NCBI GenBank assembly: GCA_002280555.1
Contig: NCEE01000010.1
Location: forward strand, 201,962-265,961
Source of the DNA: Sphingomonas sp. 32-62-10
Lineage (GTDB): Bacteria; Pseudomonadota; Alphaproteobacteria; Sphingomonadales; Sphingomonadaceae
Direction of reading: 5' to 3'
Length of the DNA: 64,000 nucleotides
Both the position numbers and the translations under genes were made by a program. Shown piece after piece: positions 1 through 8,052 of the stretch. Under the pieces are notes generated by a model. That model did not search any database, had not been told where the DNA came from, and saw only the letters and a list, made by a program, of their open reading frames with translations. The stretch's first letter is position 1, and each line of letters starts with the position of its first letter.

Positions 1-271
1 TGGATGCCTCGACCAGCATTTCCCATAACGCGCCAACCAATGGATCCGGCACACCCGCCTGTGCAGCCTGCGCGCGCGCATTGGCAATCACCTGCGCCTT
101 GCGAGCTTCATCGCGCACGGCGCTCCGGGTTGGCTTGATGCGGGCGGCGGCGTCCATATAGGCAAAGCGCCGGGCAAGCAGCGCGACAAGCTCACGGTCG
201 ACCTGGTCGACCCCGGCGCGGACCTCGGCCATTGTCGAGCAATCGGGGCCGGAAAGGATCGTATCGGTCAT
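1..271 (-). CDS. chorismate mutase (AroQ type), partial
   Basis: The reverse strand reads from ATG at 271 through at least 90 codons and runs off the left edge, so the C-terminus is missing. The visible protein has the all-helical AroQ chorismate mutase pattern: 'MAEVRAGVDQVDRELVALLARR' style first helix with the conserved R and DQVD, then a K-x-T-R-S-A-V-R-D-E-x-R turn before the second helix. Chorismate mutase converts chorismate to prephenate in phenylalanine and tyrosine synthesis; this small stand-alone form acts in the cytoplasm. It is divergent from rpsD, with 213 bases between the two starts. Family assignment is by motif only. Confidence 0.85.
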   Translation of the reverse strand, partial: MTDTILSGPDCSTMAEVRAGVDQVDRELVALLARRFAYMDAAARIKPTRSAVRDEARKAQVIANARAQAAQAGVPDPLVGALWEMLVEAS

Positions 272-484
272 GCGACGGGCTTTTGGCGATCCTACGCCCG
301 CCTGTCCAGCTTGACTCTGGGACGGGTGGCGGCTAACCGCCCGCCTTCGCAATTGGCCCCGCACCCCGGTGAAGCGGTGGCCCTGCCCTTCGGATCGCCT
401 TTCGGATCGAAACCAGCAGCGCGATGACCGGGAAGCCCTGTGCCACGGTGGCATGGGGCGTTGTTGGCAATTGAAGGAAGAATG

Positions 485-1099
485 ATGTCGAAGCGCCAAA
501 GCGCCAAGTACAAGCTCGATCGCCGGATGGGCGAGAATATCTGGGGTCGCCCCAAGAGCCCGGTCAACAAGCGGGAATATGGTCCCGGCCAGCACGGCCA
601 GCGCCGCAAGGGCAAGGTCAGCGATTTCGGCATTCAGCTGCGCGCCAAGCAGAAGCTGAAGGGCTATTATGGCGATGTGACTGAAAAGCAGTTCCGCGCC
701 TGCTATCACGAAGCAGCCCGGATGAAGGGCGATACTGGCCAGAATCTGATCGGTCTGCTCGAGCAGCGGCTCGACATGATCGTCTATCGCGCCAAGTTCG
801 CGCCGACGGTATTTGCCGCACGCCAGCTCGTCAGCCATGGCCACATCAAGGTCAATGGCGTGAAGTGCAATATCGCTTCGCGTCGCTGCTTCCCCGGTGA
901 CGAGATCACGCTCGGTACCAAGGCGCAGGAAATGGCGCTGGTGATGGAAGCGCAGAGCCTGGCCGAGCGCGACATCCCCGAATATGTCGCACCAGACGGT
1001 GCCGCCAAGATCACCTTCACCCGCGTGCCAACGCTTGATGAAGTGCCCTATCCGGTGAAGATGGAACCGAATTTGGTCGTCGAGTTCTACTCGCGTTAA
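485..1099 (+). CDS. rpsD: 30S ribosomal protein S4
   Basis: 204 residues, the usual bacterial S4 length. It begins MSKRQSAKYKLDRRMGENIW and contains the S4 RNA-binding domain around residues 95-155 (LEQRLDMIVYRAKFAPT, then the VSHGHIKVNG loop). S4 is a primary 16S rRNA binder that starts assembly of the small subunit. Two adjacent ATGs occur at 482 and 485; I chose 485 because GGAAG lies five bases upstream and homologues start MSKR. A longer reading frame from 440 is unlikely. It is monocistronic: a strong hairpin terminator follows at 1125. Confidence 0.97.
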   Translation: MSKRQSAKYKLDRRMGENIWGRPKSPVNKREYGPGQHGQRRKGKVSDFGIQLRAKQKLKGYYGDVTEKQFRACYHEAARMKGDTGQNLIGLLEQRLDMIVYRAKFAPTVFAARQLVSHGHIKVNGVKCNIASRRCFPGDEITLGTKAQEMALVMEAQSLAERDIPEYVAPDGAAKITFTRVPTLDEVPYPVKMEPNLVVEFYSR

Positions 1100-1124
1100 T
1101 TCGCTCGTATCGGCGAGAAAAATG

Positions 1125-1152
1125 GGGCGGTCCTTCGGGGCCGCCCTTTTTT
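1125..1152 (+). terminator. rpsD intrinsic terminator
   Basis: GGGCGGTCC, a TTCG tetraloop and GGGCCGCCC form a nine-pair stem (one T-G wobble) followed by six T residues. It lies 26 bases after the rpsD stop. It overlaps the 5' end of a longer open frame for the next gene, which argues that the peptidase starts at 1230, not at 1122. Confidence 0.9.
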
Positions 1153-1229
1153 GTTTCGGGCTGGTTTGTGGACAAGCACCTTGTGGCTTGGCACAAGCAC
1201 GCCGTTCGAATTGCCTGGAGTCTGTTGCG

Positions 1230-2864
1230 ATGCGCGCTGCCCTGTTGCCGATCCTGCTTGCCGCTACTGCGTCCAACGCAAGCGCGCAGACCAAGCCGGA
1301 TATCTCGCTCGATACGCTGAAGACGGTCACCCAGACCTTGTCGTCCGACGCCTATGAAGGCCGCGCGCCTGCGACGCCTGCGGAGGACAAGACGGTCGCC
1401 TATCTGATCGAGCGGTTCAAGGCGGCGGGGCTGAAGCCGGCCAACAACGGCAGCTGGGTGCAGGATGTGCCGCTCGTCGAAATCCTCGCCACCGATGTCA
1501 GCCCGATGACGATTGCAGGCGGCAAGGCCCCCGTCACCCTCGCGTACCGGCAGGACATGGTGATCGCCACCTACCGCGTGGTGCCCAAGATCGAGGTGAA
1601 GGATAGCCCCGTCGTGTTCGTCGGCTATGGCATCAACGCCCCTGAACGCGGCTGGAACGATTATGCCGGGGTGGATGTGAAGGGGAAGACCGTCGTCATC
1701 CTCGTCAACGATCCTGATTGGCAGATGCCCGGCAAGGATGGTTTGTTCGAAGGCCGGGCGATGACCTATTATGGCCGCTGGACCTATAAATATGAGGAAG
1801 CCGCGCGTCAGGGGGCGGCTGCCGCAATCATCGTCCATGATACCGAGCCTGCCGCTTATGGCTGGGGCGTGGTGCAATCATCCTGGACCGGGCCGCAGCT
1901 CGAGCTCGACGAAAAGGGCGATCACCTGAACGAAAGCGCGGCGATCGGCTGGGTGCAACTGGGCAAGGCGCAGGAAATCTTTGCGAGCGCGGGCAAGGAT
2001 TTCACCGCGCTGGCGGCGGCCGCCAAGCAAAAGGGCTTCAAGGCAGTGCCGCTGGGGGTCACGGCGTCGGTCTCTTTCGCCAATACGATCCGCCGTCAGG
2101 CATCGAAGAATGTCATCGGCATTCTGCCCGGCACCAGCGTGCCCGACGATGTCGTGATGTATTCGGCGCATTGGGACCATCTGGGCCGCTGTGACGCGGT
2201 GAAGGGCGATGACATCTGCAACGGCGCGCTCGACAATGCGAGCGGCACCGCGGCGTTGATTGCACTGGCGGAGGCGCACCAGAAAGCGGGCGCCGCCAAG
2301 CGCTCGCTCGTATTCCTCGCGGTAACCGCAGAGGAATCGGGGCTGCTCGGCTCGAAATATTATGCCGAACATCCCGTGTTCCCGCTCGCGCGCACCGTCG
2401 GCGGCGTGAATATGGACGGCGTGAACATTGTCGGCCGCACCAAGGATTTCGTCGTCGTCGGGGCGGGCAAGTCCGAGCTTGAGGACATGATCGTGCCGCA
2501 CGTGAAGGCGCAGGGGCGCGTGCTGGTGAACGAGCCGACGCCCGAGCGCGGCTATTATTTCCGCTCGGATCACTTCAGCTTTGCCAAACTCGGCGTGCCG
2601 ATGTTCTACGGCGAAAGCGGCGAAGATCTGGTCGAGGGCGGCACGGCGGCGGGCCATGCGGCAGCGGAGGACTATGTTACCAACCGTTACCACAAGCCGC
2701 AGGACGAATATGCCGATAGCTGGAAATGGGACGGTGCAATCGAGGATCTGACCTTGTTCTATGGCCTTGGTCGTGAACTGGCCGATGGTGATCGCTGGCC
2801 CAACTGGTACAAGACCGCCGAGTTCCGCGCCATCCGCGATGCGTCGCGGGCCAAGCTGAAATAG
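1230..2864 (+). CDS. M28-family zinc aminopeptidase, exported
   Basis: 544 residues from ATG 1230. The first 19 or so residues (MRAALLPILLAATASNASAQ) are a signal peptide, so the enzyme acts in the periplasm or outside. A PA-like insert precedes the catalytic domain. The two-zinc ligand pattern of family M28 is visible in order: SAHWDHLG, GALDNASG, EESGLLG with the catalytic Glu, VNMDG and RSDHFSF. Family members remove N-terminal amino acids from peptides. A longer frame starting at 1122 would begin inside the rpsD terminator, so the signal-peptide start was chosen. aguA follows after only 11 bases and may be co-transcribed. Confidence 0.92.
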   Translation: MRAALLPILLAATASNASAQTKPDISLDTLKTVTQTLSSDAYEGRAPATPAEDKTVAYLIERFKAAGLKPANNGSWVQDVPLVEILATDVSPMTIAGGKAPVTLAYRQDMVIATYRVVPKIEVKDSPVVFVGYGINAPERGWNDYAGVDVKGKTVVILVNDPDWQMPGKDGLFEGRAMTYYGRWTYKYEEAARQGAAAAIIVHDTEPAAYGWGVVQSSWTGPQLELDEKGDHLNESAAIGWVQLGKAQEIFASAGKDFTALAAAAKQKGFKAVPLGVTASVSFANTIRRQASKNVIGILPGTSVPDDVVMYSAHWDHLGRCDAVKGDDICNGALDNASGTAALIALAEAHQKAGAAKRSLVFLAVTAEESGLLGSKYYAEHPVFPLARTVGGVNMDGVNIVGRTKDFVVVGAGKSELEDMIVPHVKAQGRVLVNEPTPERGYYFRSDHFSFAKLGVPMFYGESGEDLVEGGTAAGHAAAEDYVTNRYHKPQDEYADSWKWDGAIEDLTLFYGLGRELADGDRWPNWYKTAEFRAIRDASRAKLK

Positions 2865-2875
2865 GCTCCACTGCC

Positions 2876-3844
2876 ATGACGAAACTGGTCCAACCTGCCG
2901 AATGGGCGCGGCACAAGGCAGTGTGGATCGGCTTTCCGAGCCATCCCGAATTGTGGCTCGACGATATCGATCCGGCGCGCGAGGAAGTCGTCGCCTTTGC
3001 CCGCGCGGTGCATGCCGATGGGGCGGGCGAGAAGGTGATCCTGGTCGCCGCCGATGCCGAGGCGAGCGCCGCCGCGCGCAAACTCGCGCCCTTTGCCGAG
3101 TTGATCGTCGAGCCGTTCGGCGACATCTGGCTGCGCGATACCGCCCCGATCTTCGTCTCGCCGCATCACGCGCGCGATTTTCGCTTCAACGGCTGGGGCG
3201 GCAAATATGATCTGCCCGGCGATGACGATATCGGCGCGCGGCTGGCGCGCACCCGCCGGGTCGAGCTTGAGACATGCGACTGGGTGCTCGAAGGTGGCGC
3301 GATCGACGGCGATGGCACGGGCCTGGTCGTCACCACCGAACAATGTCTGCTCAACCCCAATCGCAACCCGGGCTTCACCCGGCCGATGATCGCCGAGATG
3401 CTCAAGCGCGACCTGGGCTTCACCGACATCCTTTGGCTCGGTGAGGGGCTGCTCAACGATCACACCGACGGGCATGTCGATAATTTGGCGCGGTTCGTGG
3501 CACCGGGGCGGCTCGCGATCCCCGAAGGGTCGGACAATGATCCCAACTGGCGCGTCTATCAGGTCGCCGCCGAAAAGGCCGAGGCATTCGGGGTCGATGT
3601 CGTCCGCATGCCCTCACCCGGGCGGATCCTGCATGATGAGGAGATCGTGCCGGCCAGCTATATGAACTTTTACATCGGCAATGCGGCGGTCGTGGTGCCG
3701 CTCTATGGCGCGCCCAATGACGATGCGGCGGTCGATGCCGTTGCGGCGTTGTTCCCCAACCACCATGTTGTCGGCCAGCGCGCTGATCACATTCTGACCG
3801 GCGGCGGCAGCTTCCACTGCATCAGCCAGCAGATTCCGGGGTAG
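2876..3844 (+). CDS. aguA: agmatine deiminase
   Basis: 322 residues, slightly short for the family (about 340-370). It has the Porphyromonas-type peptidylarginine deiminase/agmatine deiminase fold: WIGFPSHPELW near the start, FGDIWLRDTAPIF around residue 80, WGGKYDLP, LEGGAIDGDG, and NDHTDGHVDN. The catalytic cysteine is Cys315 in GGGSFHCIS near the C-terminus. The enzyme hydrolyses agmatine to N-carbamoylputrescine and ammonia in the cytoplasm. The next gene, aguB, takes that product to putrescine. No arginine decarboxylase to make agmatine is seen in the window. Confidence 0.94.
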   Translation: MTKLVQPAEWARHKAVWIGFPSHPELWLDDIDPAREEVVAFARAVHADGAGEKVILVAADAEASAAARKLAPFAELIVEPFGDIWLRDTAPIFVSPHHARDFRFNGWGGKYDLPGDDDIGARLARTRRVELETCDWVLEGGAIDGDGTGLVVTTEQCLLNPNRNPGFTRPMIAEMLKRDLGFTDILWLGEGLLNDHTDGHVDNLARFVAPGRLAIPEGSDNDPNWRVYQVAAEKAEAFGVDVVRMPSPGRILHDEEIVPASYMNFYIGNAAVVVPLYGAPNDDAAVDAVAALFPNHHVVGQRADHILTGGGSFHCISQQIPG

Positions 3845-3871
3845 GAATCATTTCACGGGATTCCTATTTTT
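3843..3871 (+). terminator. possible terminator after aguA
   Basis: AGGAATC (3843-3849) pairs with GATTCCT (3859-3865) and is followed by ATTTTT. The stem is only seven pairs and overlaps the aguA stop codon, so this is a weak candidate. If used, it would separate aguA from aguB transcription. Confidence 0.4.
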
Positions 3872-3878
3872 CCGCATC

Positions 3879-3946
3879 CGTTCGCCGTGTGCGAAGACGA
3901 AGGGCAAGCGCAGCGCCTGGGCTTCGACTTCGCTCAGCCCGAACGG
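3879..3946. repeat. REP-like palindromic repeat, family A copy 1
   Basis: An intergenic inverted repeat with outer arms ccgttcg...cgaacgg. The core of the right arm reads CTTCGACTTCGCTCAGCCC; the left arm is a degraded complement (GTGTGCGAAGACGAAGGGC). Better preserved copies of the same element lie at 4877-4944 and, as a short form, 36679-36712. Confidence 0.75.
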
Positions 3947-3983
3947 AAGGGGGACATCTTTTCTATCCCAAGCGAGGACCAGC

Positions 3984-4844
3984 ATGACCGAGATTACCGT
4001 CGCCGCGCTGCAGCTTGCGTTCGGCCCCGATATCGACGCCAACATCGCCAACGTCTCGCGGCTGGTGCGCGAGGCGGCGGCGCTCGGCGCGCAAGTGATT
4101 CTGCCACCCGAATTGTTCGAGGGCGAGTATTTCTGCCGGGTCGAGGATGAGGGCCTGTTCGCGACCGCCAAGCCGGCTGGCGAGCACAAGGCGGTGCTGG
4201 CGATGCAGGCGCTCGCCGCCGAGCTGCGTGTGACGATCCCCACCAGCTTTTTCGAGGCGGATGGCCCGCATCACTATAATTCGCTCGCGATGATCGGCCC
4301 CGATGGCGCGGTGCAGGGCGTGTACCGCAAGAGCCATATTCCCGACGGGCCGGGCTATGAGGAGAAATTCTATTTCCGGCCCGGCAATACCGGTTTCAAG
4401 GTGTGGCCGGGGCCCACGGGTGCCGAACGCGCGACGCTGGGCGTCGGCATCTGCTGGGACCAATGGTATCCCGAAACCGCGCGCGCGATGATGCTGATGG
4501 GGGCGGAACTGCTGTTCTACCCCACCGCGATCGGCAGTGAACCGCATGACGAAGGGCTTGATACCGCCCGGCTATGGCGCCGCGCGATGGTGGGGCATGC
4601 GGTGTCGAACGTGGTGCCGGTGGTGGCCGCCAACCGGGTGGGGACCGAGCATGGCCAGACCTTTTACGGCACCAGCTTCATCACCGATGAGCGCGGCGAC
4701 ATCTTGGCGGAGCTTGGCCGTGCGGAAGAAGGGGTGATCACCGCCACCCTCGATATCGATCGCGTCAAGCGCCACCGCGCCGCCTTCGGCTTCTTCCGCG
4801 ATCGCCGCCCGGAGCTCTACGGGCGGCTCGTGCAGGATATCTAA
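3984..4844 (+). CDS. aguB: N-carbamoylputrescine amidase
   Basis: 286 residues of the nitrilase superfamily. The Glu-Lys-Cys catalytic triad is visible: Glu43 in PPELFEG, Lys116 in YRKSHIPD and Cys157 in GICWDQWYPE. The GYEEKFYFRPGNTGF segment after the lysine is characteristic of the AguB branch. The enzyme hydrolyses N-carbamoylputrescine to putrescine, carbon dioxide and ammonia in the cytoplasm, completing the pathway started by aguA. The two genes are separated by 139 bases that hold a REP-like repeat. GAGGA lies eight to nine bases upstream of the ATG. Confidence 0.95.
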   Translation: MTEITVAALQLAFGPDIDANIANVSRLVREAAALGAQVILPPELFEGEYFCRVEDEGLFATAKPAGEHKAVLAMQALAAELRVTIPTSFFEADGPHHYNSLAMIGPDGAVQGVYRKSHIPDGPGYEEKFYFRPGNTGFKVWPGPTGAERATLGVGICWDQWYPETARAMMLMGAELLFYPTAIGSEPHDEGLDTARLWRRAMVGHAVSNVVPVVAANRVGTEHGQTFYGTSFITDERGDILAELGRAEEGVITATLDIDRVKRHRAAFGFFRDRRPELYGRLVQDI

Positions 4845-4876
4845 ATCCGACTGCAATAAATCTGAACCAATCCCCC

Positions 4877-4944
4877 CGTTCGCCCTGAGCGAAGTCGAAG
4901 GGCTTGCGCCGCGCTTGGGCTTCGACTTCGCTCAGCCCGAACGG
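4877..4944. repeat. REP-like palindromic repeat, family A copy 2
   Basis: The best copy of this family. CCGTTCGCCCTGAGCGAAG and its near-complement CTTCGCTCAGCCCGAACGG form the two arms of a long hairpin with about 25 bases of inner sequence between them. It lies between aguB and a convergent small gene, a usual position for such elements. Confidence 0.85.
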
Positions 4945-4975
4945 AGAAGGTGGTCGTAGGCGACTCAATTCTGGT

Positions 4976-5248
4976 TTAGAGTCCCCGGAAACCGACCTTT
5001 TCGGTGAGCACGATCGGGCGGCTACAGCCGTCGAGGGTGCGCACCACTGCCGCGATGTGCTGGGCATCGGGTTCCTGCCCGAGGCGCCGCGCGCCGATCG
5101 CCTTGCCAGATTCTGCCATCCTGACGCGGTGATCATTACACGCTGGTTTATCGGTCTTGACCGGGGCGGGTTTCTCGCTCGCCGCGGCACCGCCGCTCAC
5201 CCCAATAGCGGCCATCGCCACTACTGACAGCACCAGAAAGGCACGCAT
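4976..5248 (-). CDS. small exported protein of unknown function
   Basis: 90 residues from the ATG at 5248. A signal peptide is clear (MRAFLVLSVVAMAAIGVSGG, cleavage probably after AAAS). The mature part is about 65 residues with two cysteines (PACND and LDGCSRP) that could form a disulfide in the periplasm, and a conserved-looking GARRLGQEP turn. I do not recognise the family. A longer frame from 5284 exists, but it would put 12 polar residues before the signal peptide. Confidence 0.65.
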   Translation of the reverse strand: MRAFLVLSVVAMAAIGVSGGAAASEKPAPVKTDKPACNDHRVRMAESGKAIGARRLGQEPDAQHIAAVVRTLDGCSRPIVLTEKVGFRGL

Positions 5249-5302
5249 TGCACTCTCCCTCATTTGGTTCGGATGCGATATCAAAAATCGAAAGGGATGT
5301 GA

Positions 5303-5884
5303 ATGACTTCATTGACCAACGATGCAACCGTAACAACGTATGGGCCGCTGTCGGTTGCCCGGTTCACGGGCGGCGATGCGGGTCAGTGGCGGGTCACGTC
5401 GATTACGGCGGTGCAGGGCGCGACTTTGCCGGTCGCCGGGTTTCTCGACATCAGCAATGCTGGCGAGTCCACCGGCAGCTGCTGGCACCTGCGCGGTACT
5501 GCGAGCAATCTTCGCTACACCACCGCTGACGAACGCCGTCAGTTACAGGCGAAACAGGAAGGGCTCGGGCGACCGGCATCGACCAGGGCGGCGCTGATCC
5601 CGATCCGCAAATCGGCCGCTTGGTGGGCAATGGCACAGGATGAACGCCGCGCCGTTTACGAACAGGGCAGCCATTTACCGATCGGGCTGGACTATCTGCC
5701 CGGTGTGGCGCGCAAACTCTATCATTCGCGCGATCTGGGTGAGGAATTCGATTTTCTCACCTGGTTTGAATTCTCGCCTAAGGATGAAGCCGCGTTCGAT
5801 CATATGCTCGATCGGCTTCGGGCGTGCGGCGAATGGGCCTATGTCGATCGGGAGGTCGATATCCGCCTGACGCGGATGGGTTAG
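5303..5884 (+). CDS. chlorite dismutase-family heme protein
   Basis: 193 residues. The C-terminal half follows the chlorite dismutase/HemQ fold: KSAAWWAMAQDERR, then a histidine-containing LPIGLDYLPGVARKLYHSRDLGEEFDFLTWFEF segment, then the DRLRACGEWAYVDRE strand. The His in LYHSRDLG is the likely heme-iron ligand by analogy with this family. Real chlorite dismutases use this fold to make oxygen from chlorite, and HemQ uses it for coproheme decarboxylation; most members have unknown or peroxidase-like roles, so I do not assign chlorite activity. AAGGGA lies upstream of the ATG. The gene diverges from the small exported protein. Confidence 0.7.
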   Translation: MTSLTNDATVTTYGPLSVARFTGGDAGQWRVTSITAVQGATLPVAGFLDISNAGESTGSCWHLRGTASNLRYTTADERRQLQAKQEGLGRPASTRAALIPIRKSAAWWAMAQDERRAVYEQGSHLPIGLDYLPGVARKLYHSRDLGEEFDFLTWFEFSPKDEAAFDHMLDRLRACGEWAYVDREVDIRLTRMG

Positions 5885-5917
5885 CTGATCGTCCCTTACG
5901 GGTACCCATCCTGTTCT

Positions 5918-5995
5918 CCGTTCGTGTCGAGCGAAGTCGAGACACCCTGCGCAGCGATTGTGGCCCGTCCCTAGACTTTGCTCGGGACAAACGGG
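5918..5995. repeat. REP-like palindromic repeat, family A variant
   Basis: A diverged relative of the repeats at 3879 and 4877. The left arm has CCGTTCGTGTCGAGCGAAG, and the right arm GACTTTGCTCGGGACAAACGG. It lies between two convergent genes (5884 and 6019). Confidence 0.6.
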
Positions 5996-6018
5996 GTGGG
6001 GGCGAGCAGGTTTTACCC

Positions 6019-6678
6019 CTAGCCCCCGTCGCGCACCTCAATCGCCCGCGCAAATACCGCCTCGAACATGTCCGCCGTCAGCCGCCCAGTATTCTGGTTG
6101 TAGCGCGAGCAGTGATAGCTATCGATCAGGATGCGGCCATCGGGCATGCGGTGCTCGGCCAGATGCCCGAAGCGTGCCTTGGGCAGCCGCCCGCCGAGAA
6201 TCTTGACGGCTGATTGATGCGCGATCTGCCCCAGCGCGATGAAGACGCGCGCGTTGGGCAAGGCGCTGGCCTGGCGTTCGAGGAACGGGCGGCAGGCATG
6301 GATTTCGGCGGGTGTCGGTTTGTTGGCGGGCGGCAGGCATTTCACCGCGTTGATGATCATCGCGCCGTTCAGCGCCAGCCCGTCATCGGGCGTGCCGGCA
6401 TAGGTGCCGGTCGTCAGCCCGAACTTGGCAAGCGTGTTGAACAGCAACTCGCCCGCAAAATCGCCCGTGAAAGGTCGTCCCGTGCGGTTTGCCCCATGTT
6501 TGCCGGGGGCCAGGCCGATAATGCCGAGCCAAGCATCCGGATCGCCAAAGGCGGGGACAGGGGCGTTCCACCAATCAGGGAATTCCACCCGCAATTCTTC
6601 CCGAAAGCCGACCAGCCGGGGGCAGAGCGGGCAATCATGCGGGGGCTCAGTGGAGGAAAGCGGGCTTGGCGCGAACAT
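6019..6678 (-). CDS. uracil-DNA glycosylase, family 5 (UDGb)
   Basis: 219 residues. Four cysteines suited to a [4Fe-4S] cluster are present (Cys16, Cys19, Cys114, Cys129). Motif 1 is GLAPGKHGANRTGRPFTGD (residues 55-73), which lacks the usual catalytic polar residue of other UDG families, as is known for UDGb. Motif 2 is SYHCSRYNQNTGRLT near residue 190. Family 5 enzymes remove uracil and some other deaminated bases from DNA. The gene is divergent from folK with 22 bases between the starts, so the two share a promoter region. Confidence 0.9.
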   Translation of the reverse strand: MFAPSPLSSTEPPHDCPLCPRLVGFREELRVEFPDWWNAPVPAFGDPDAWLGIIGLAPGKHGANRTGRPFTGDFAGELLFNTLAKFGLTTGTYAGTPDDGLALNGAMIINAVKCLPPANKPTPAEIHACRPFLERQASALPNARVFIALGQIAHQSAVKILGGRLPKARFGHLAEHRMPDGRILIDSYHCSRYNQNTGRLTADMFEAVFARAIEVRDGG

Positions 6679-6700
6679 GGACTGGCGATAGGCGGGGTAA

Positions 6701-7195
6701 ATGCCGATGCCAAGCGACGTCCCGCATTATGCGATAGCGCTCGGCGCGAACCGGGCGGGTCGGCAGGGCGGTCCGGCTGCCATACTCGCCGCTGCGCTGG
6801 CCGAGATCGGCGGCGTCATCATCGCCTCGCCGGTGGCGGTCACCGCCCCGATCGGCCCGTCGATCCGGCGCTTCGCCAACCAAGTCGTGATCATCGCCAG
6901 CGACGAAACGCCGCCCGAACTTCTCGCGCGGTTGAAGGCGATTGAGGCGGCGTTCGGGCGGCGGCGTGGGCAGCGCTGGGGCGCGCGGGTGATTGATCTC
7001 GATATCATCATGTGGAGCGAAGGCGCCTGGGCCGCGCCCGGGCTGACGGTGCCGCACCCCTCATTTCGTGAGCGGATGTTCGTGCTGGGTCCCCTCGCTG
7101 CTGTTGCGCCTGACTGGCGCGATCCGGTGACGGGGCTGCGCATCCGCCATTTGCGGGCGCGGCTGGCGCGGCACCTGCCCCTAATGCCTTGTTGA
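6701..7195 (+). CDS. folK: 7,8-dihydro-6-hydroxymethylpterin pyrophosphokinase
   Basis: 164 residues. HPPK signatures are present: ALGANRAG at residue 13, then RRGQRWGARVIDLDIIM with the two magnesium-binding aspartates at 99 and 101, then VPHPSFRERMFVLGPLA. The enzyme transfers pyrophosphate from ATP to the pterin in folate synthesis. The usual FGPR of motif two is replaced by WGAR, a mild divergence. The window also carries a pabB-pabC fusion at 32.6 kb that makes the p-aminobenzoate half of folate. Confidence 0.9.
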   Translation: MPMPSDVPHYAIALGANRAGRQGGPAAILAAALAEIGGVIIASPVAVTAPIGPSIRRFANQVVIIASDETPPELLARLKAIEAAFGRRRGQRWGARVIDLDIIMWSEGAWAAPGLTVPHPSFRERMFVLGPLAAVAPDWRDPVTGLRIRHLRARLARHLPLMPC

Positions 7196-7252
7196 CCGGC
7201 TGGCGATGCGCTCCTAACGGCATCCGACGCACGCATGGCCGAACGTTGGTCG

Positions 7253-7328
7253 GGGCCCGTAGCTCAGTCGGTAGAGCAACGGACTTTTAATCTGTAGGTC
7301 TCGGGTTCGAATCCCGACGGGCCCACCA
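7253..7328 (+). tRNA. tRNA-Lys (anticodon TTT)
   Basis: 76 bases with encoded CCA. Acceptor GGGCCCG pairs with CGGGCCC; D arm GCTC/GAGC; anticodon stem ACGGA/TCTGT with loop CTTTTAA, so the anticodon is TTT; T arm TCGGG-TTCGAAT-CCCGA. All four arms fold. It starts 57 bases after folK and ends 13 bases before the next gene. No repeated tRNA 3' end indicating an integrated element is seen in the window. Confidence 0.98.
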
Positions 7329-7341
7329 GCCGGATCATGCC

Positions 7342-8052
7342 ATGTTGCCAGCCGACATCGTTATCGACGAAGTCCGCCACCCACCCTGGCTGTTCTACGC
7401 CGCGGGCGCGTTGGCGCTGGCGGTGATCGTCATCGTGGTGCTCGGGATGACGGTGGCGCGCGGGCAAGGGGCGGCAATCGACCGCGCGATCATGCTCGCA
7501 ATGCGCCCGCCGTCATTGGTGGCCGCAGCGCAGTCACCCGGCGGGTTTCGACAGATGATGATCGATATCACCGCGCTCGGCGGCGGCACGGTACTGACCA
7601 TCATCGTCGCGAGCACCGCCGGCTTTCTCGCGATGCGCAGGCACTGGCTCACTTTGGCGCTGGTGCTGGGCGGCACAATCAGCGGGTCGCTGGCGGTCGG
7701 CATGATCAAAACATTGGTCGGGCGCCCCCGGCCGAGCGTGATCGATCATCTAGTCGATGTCTGGTCGGCAAGCTTCCCCAGCGGCCATGCCGCTAACAGC
7801 GCGACCATCTATCTGACGCTGGCACTGCTGCTGATGCAGATTGTCGAGCAACGCGCCGCGCGATGGTATCTGATCGGGGTGGCGGTGCTGCTCGTCACCG
7901 CGATCGGGATCAGCCGTGTCTATCTGGGCGTGCACTGGCCCAGCGATGTGCTGGCCGGGTGGAGCTTCGGCACGCTTTGGGCGCTGGCCTGGTGGTCGTT
8001 GGGGGGCTGGATTCGCGTCAGGCGCGCGCAAGGATTGCCTTTGCTGCCTTGA
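7342..8052 (+). CDS. PAP2-family membrane phosphatase
   Basis: 236 residues with five or six membrane segments. The three PAP2 motifs are present in order: KTLVGRPRP (residues 123-131), PSGH (146-149) and SRVYLGVH (191-198), whose His149 and His198 are the expected catalytic pair. Family members dephosphorylate lipid phosphates such as phosphatidic acid, or undecaprenyl pyrophosphate; substrate cannot be told from sequence. The ATG lies 13 bases after tRNA-Lys. The 3' end overlaps the convergent CitE-like gene by 35 bases. Confidence 0.9.
   Translation: MLPADIVIDEVRHPPWLFYAAGALALAVIVIVVLGMTVARGQGAAIDRAIMLAMRPPSLVAAAQSPGGFRQMMIDITALGGGTVLTIIVASTAGFLAMRRHWLTLALVLGGTISGSLAVGMIKTLVGRPRPSVIDHLVDVWSASFPSGHAANSATIYLTLALLLMQIVEQRAARWYLIGVAVLLVTAIGISRVYLGVHWPSDVLAGWSFGTLWALAWWSLGGWIRVRRAQGLPLLP

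Noticed and set aside
292..633. Minus-strand frame between chorismate mutase and rpsD
   Set aside because: It runs into rpsD antisense and has no recognisable content; the 213-base gap more likely holds two divergent promoters.
7253..7328. tRNA-Lys as integration site for a mobile element
   Set aside because: No integrase and no repeated tRNA 3' end is found downstream; the following genes look like core genes.
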